DNA of 64,000 bases from Phycisphaerales bacterium. GTDB taxonomy: Bacteria; Planctomycetota; Phycisphaerae; Phycisphaerales; UBA1924. The notes beneath the pieces were generated by a model. The model was not told the DNA's origin. It worked only from the letters and a program-made list of their open reading frames with translations, and ran no database searches. This document shows positions 61,530-64,000 of this stretch, piece by piece. Position 1 is the first letter of the stretch; every line of letters begins with the position of its first letter. The stretch covers positions 19,907-83,906 of the forward strand of contig JALUWX010000029.1 in assembly GCA_027019265.1 (NCBI GenBank), given 5' to 3'. Position numbers and translations under genes: made by a program.

Positions 61530-62333
61530 TCAACGCCGACGACGAACCCCCACAAGCCCTGCGCCCACAAGCGCCATCACCGAACCCGGCGCAGGAACCC
61601 CATACGCAAGACCCGTCGCCGTAAACACCCCGTGCGTGTCCACGAACGTCGCGAGCCCCATGTCCACGTCAACGCTGTAGAAGTTCCCGTTGTCCATCGC
61701 CATGTAGATCTCGCCCGTCATGTCGTTGATATCCATCCCGAGCAGCGGCCCGTTGATCTGGATCCCCAGCGACACACGCGACAGCACACCCCCCGTGCTC
61801 TTGTCGATCTCCACGAGATCCGCGACACCACCGACATTCGTGTTCGTGTCCACACCCCACAGACGACCCGAGCCGTCGAAGACCAAGCCCGAGATGTCGT
61901 CCTCCTCCATCGCGCCCACCACCGTCGCGACACCCGTCATCGTGTCGATCGTGTACAACGAGTTGCTCGAAGCATCCCCATAGCACCCGTACATCTGACC
62001 CGAACGAGAATCCCAGGCAAGGTCCCCCTCGATGGGCTGAGACAACCCCGAGTTCCCCACAAGCGACCACGAACCGTTCGCCGGGTTGATCGAGTAGAAC
62101 GCGCCACCCCCCACGAACGTCGTCATCGCGAACAGGTTCCCGCTCCCATCAAACTCGATCCCGATCACATCGCTCGGGATCGACCCGATCGATACCGCGG
62201 CCCCCGACCCCTGCTCGTACGAGTAAAACCCACCGTCAAAGTCGCTCATCAACCAATCGCCGCTCACACCGCCCATCGCGGACCCCGCAAGCGCCGACAC
62301 CGCAACCACACACATCATCTTGGAACCGTTCAT
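61530..62333 (-). CDS. Secreted protein with PEP-CTERM-like tail
   Basis: A 267-residue protein with a signal peptide (MNGSKMMCVVAVSALAGSAMGG) and a propeller-like body (FYSINPANGSWSLVG, LYTIDTMTGVATVVG, YSVDVDMGLATFVD). The tail VPAPGSVMALVGAGLVGVRRRR-type is a PEP-CTERM-like signal. The ATG at 62333 follows GGGAGGGA. It has the same layout as the genes at 23110 and 24051, so these may be paralogues. Confidence 0.83.
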   Translation of the reverse strand: MNGSKMMCVVAVSALAGSAMGGVSGDWLMSDFDGGFYSYEQGSGAAVSIGSIPSDVIGIEFDGSGNLFAMTTFVGGGAFYSINPANGSWSLVGNSGLSQPIEGDLAWDSRSGQMYGCYGDASSNSLYTIDTMTGVATVVGAMEEDDISGLVFDGSGRLWGVDTNTNVGGVADLVEIDKSTGGVLSRVSLGIQINGPLLGMDINDMTGEIYMAMDNGNFYSVDVDMGLATFVDTHGVFTATGLAYGVPAPGSVMALVGAGLVGVRRRR

Positions 62334-62504
62334 CGTGGATTCCCTCCCAGGAAAGCACCCGCCGCCGCGCGAGACACCCCACGCACCCCAGAGCACCGAA
62401 ACCGATACCCATCAGCGGCGACACAACATGCCCCACAACGCCCGAGAATCCACCGATTTCAGAGAATCCCCCCCCAGATCCCCCCGGATCCCACTCCACC
62501 GCCG

Positions 62505-63674
62505 TTACGCCGCCATCCCACCCCCGTCACGACCACGCAACCGACCGATCATCCGGATCAACCGACGCACATCCGACTTCGATTCCAGCACCGAAGCCGA
62601 AGCGTTCAACGCGTTCACCGCCGCCCCCGCCGTGTCCGAAAGCATCTCGAACCCATACCCGGCCCCCGTCGAGTGCAGCGATCGACAGATCTTGAGCGCC
62701 CCCGCCGTGTCATCCGCAGCAATGCACGTGTTCAGCTTGTGCGCCATGTCCGCAACCGCGCTCAGATACCCCGACAAGCTCTCGTTCGAACACTGCTCCG
62801 TGCTCAACGACGTATAGACCGGAGACGACCCGTTCGTCGGATCCTCGGACTCCTCGAACAGATCCCGCAGAATCGTCAGCATCGTATTCAGTTGAACGGG
62901 CTTATCGATCACCACATTCGCACCAGCAGCGATCGCCTGATCCTCCACCCGACCACGGTTCGTCGTCAGCACCGCCACCGGACCCGCGTACAAACGAGAC
63001 TGCAACGAGTGCACCACCTCCTCGCACCCCGTCCCGTCCACCTGGTCCTCCATGATCACAAGATCAAACTGACCCGTGTCCACAGAATCCAACGCCGCGC
63101 CCACCGTCGCCGCGGGGATGCAGTCGATGTTCGCGTTCTCCAGCAGCATCTTCATCGCGCCGTGCTCAAGCGGCTCGTCATTCATATACAACGCACGACG
63201 ACGCACCGACCAGTACCGATCGACATTGTCCTCGGGCTGACTCAGCCATACCGCGCTGTCCACGAAGTGCTTCGGGTTCGCGGGCTCCACAAGCTGCAAC
63301 CCCAGCATGTGCAGGTTCCCCGAAAGATAACTGCACCAACGCACCGTCCCGCGCAGATACACACGCTCACCGTCCGTCGTCAGCATCTCCACACGGATCG
63401 TCGTGTTCAGATGGATGTACCCGTGATGGATCAACCCGATCCCGTTCGTACTCAGATCCACCACATACACCAAACGATCCACCCCGGACCCACCCCCATG
63501 CTCAATCCGAGCCCGGCACATCGTGTGCGCCGGCGTGTACCGCGTGTTCACACGTTTGCAAGCACCACGGGATTCCCCCCCGTGCTTCAATCGATAAAGC
63601 TCCTCATTGATCACACGAAGATCCATCGCGGAAAATCCACGCAGTTCGCCTTCGTTGTTCTCTGCCTTGCTCAT
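62505..63674 (-). CDS. PilZ + receiver-like + HPt-like signalling protein
   Basis: A 389-residue cytosolic protein. Residues 40-135 form a PilZ domain (RVNTRYTPAH, DLSTNGIGLIHHG), which usually binds cyclic di-GMP. Residues about 160-272 are a receiver-like domain with the Lys of IDKPVQL (258) but Glu209 where the phospho-acceptor Asp should be. Residues about 300-380 are HPt-like (LHSTGAGYGF), with Arg331 at the usual phospho-His position. It starts at the ATG at 63674 after GGAG. It might read cyclic di-GMP without phosphorylation; an HD-GYP enzyme lies at 43861. Confidence 0.85.
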   Translation of the reverse strand: MSKAENNEGELRGFSAMDLRVINEELYRLKHGGESRGACKRVNTRYTPAHTMCRARIEHGGGSGVDRLVYVVDLSTNGIGLIHHGYIHLNTTIRVEMLTTDGERVYLRGTVRWCSYLSGNLHMLGLQLVEPANPKHFVDSAVWLSQPEDNVDRYWSVRRRALYMNDEPLEHGAMKMLLENANIDCIPAATVGAALDSVDTGQFDLVIMEDQVDGTGCEEVVHSLQSRLYAGPVAVLTTNRGRVEDQAIAAGANVVIDKPVQLNTMLTILRDLFEESEDPTNGSSPVYTSLSTEQCSNESLSGYLSAVADMAHKLNTCIAADDTAGALKICRSLHSTGAGYGFEMLSDTAGAAVNALNASASVLESKSDVRRLIRMIGRLRGRDGGGMAA

Positions 63675-63900
63675 CAGGGCTCAGCTCCACGATCGAGAGA
63701 TCGTCCTCATCGGACATTTCACCCACCAATCAAACCGAGACCCGAGGGTTCCCTCCCAATTCAGGCCATACCCCCTACACACACACAAACCCCGACATCC
63801 GCACCGCCCGGAATCCCCCGAAATCAGGCAACTTTCAACGACATCACACAGATCACCACCCAACCCCCCGCAATATGTTGGTACACGCTAAAATCCCACC

Positions 63901-64000
63901 ATGCCCCCATCCACCCCCATCCTTCTCGCCCTCCTAGGGGCTTTCCTCCCCGCTCTCGGGCTCTCCGCGCAGACCGACCCCACACCACCCCAAACCACCC
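63901..64000 (+). CDS. Start of a secreted protein, cut by the window edge
   Basis: Only 33 residues are visible, beginning at the ATG at 63901: a signal peptide (MPPSTPILLALLGAFLPALG, cleavage near SAQ) and a Thr/Pro-rich beginning of the mature part. TAAAAT ends 6 nt before the ATG with no ribosome site. The function cannot be told. Confidence 0.6.
   Translation, partial: MPPSTPILLALLGAFLPALGLSAQTDPTPPQTT

Overview
This window is GC-rich chromosomal DNA from a member of the Planctomycetota, most probably class Phycisphaerae. Three kinds of evidence support this. Three secreted proteins end in a dockerin-like tail built on a D-FFD(I/L/V)S-FL pattern that stops at Gly-Cys-Pro. Four others end in a PEP-CTERM-like tail, (V/F)P(A/T)P(S/G) plus a hydrophobic stretch plus RRRR/RRKR. 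The core genes have a marine heterotrophic flavour. I see no rRNA, tRNA, CRISPR array, transposase or replication origin. The placement comes from protein features, not from a marker gene.

Layout. 1-5.1 kb: the end of a possible SGNH hydrolase, a DUF1579 protein, a secreted unknown and a secreted LVIVD beta-propeller. 5.2-14.7 kb: a DHBP synthase with a degenerate GTP cyclohydrolase II half, an O-methyltransferase, a redoxin, an alpha/beta hydrolase, MgtE, a lone pseudopilin, QueD and an HtrA protease. 14.8-20.7 kb: QueC-QueE, a BamE-like lipoprotein, an AhpD-like protein, an FG-GAP secreted protein, a GNAT enzyme and a PhoX-like phosphatase. 20.7-22.1 kb: a clearly more AT-rich island with two overlapping unknown genes behind a strong dyad. 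22.4-24.9 kb: three PEP-CTERM-like proteins. 24.9-36.2 kb: oligoendopeptidase, CCA-adding enzyme, GpsA, a P1B metal ATPase, a DUF4375 protein, TrmB with a duplicated tail remnant beside it, a thioesterase and RadA. 36.2-45.9 kb: a giant AsmA-like protein, a LOG-family protein, a lipoprotein, a Na+/Ca2+ exchanger, an HD-GYP protein and futalosine hydrolase. 46.1-51.4 kb: a type IV pilus/type II secretion assembly operon (PilM, PilN, PilO, GspB-like, PilB/GspE-like). 51.4-53.4 kb: a TetR regulator divergent from AhpD-like and DUF1348 genes, with two palindromic operators. 53.6-59.3 kb: an acetate uptake and activation module (DUF4212, sodium:solute symporter, acetyl-CoA synthetase) plus a coupled secreted unknown. 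59.3-64 kb: a metzincin protease with a dockerin-like tail, another PEP-CTERM-like protein, and a PilZ/receiver/HPt-like protein with altered phosphorylation residues.

How the parts fit. QueD, QueC and QueE supply the later steps of preQ0 synthesis. MqnB points to menaquinone made by the futalosine route. DUF4212-symporter-Acs takes up and activates acetate. PilM-N-O-B and the pseudopilin belong to one envelope-spanning machine, whose secretin and platform protein lie elsewhere. The secreted proteins share two C-terminal tail types, which implies two surface-sorting routes. Translation starts look mixed: about 14 genes lack a Shine-Dalgarno site and carry a TANNNT hexamer 3-8 nt before the start codon, as expected for leaderless mRNAs, while the rest have clear GGAG-type sites.

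The most unusual items are the AT-rich island (20.7-22.1 kb), the trmB tail duplication around a small membrane-protein gene (32.2-32.9 kb), the leaderless-type promoters, the palindromic TetR operators, and several enzymes whose key residues are missing.
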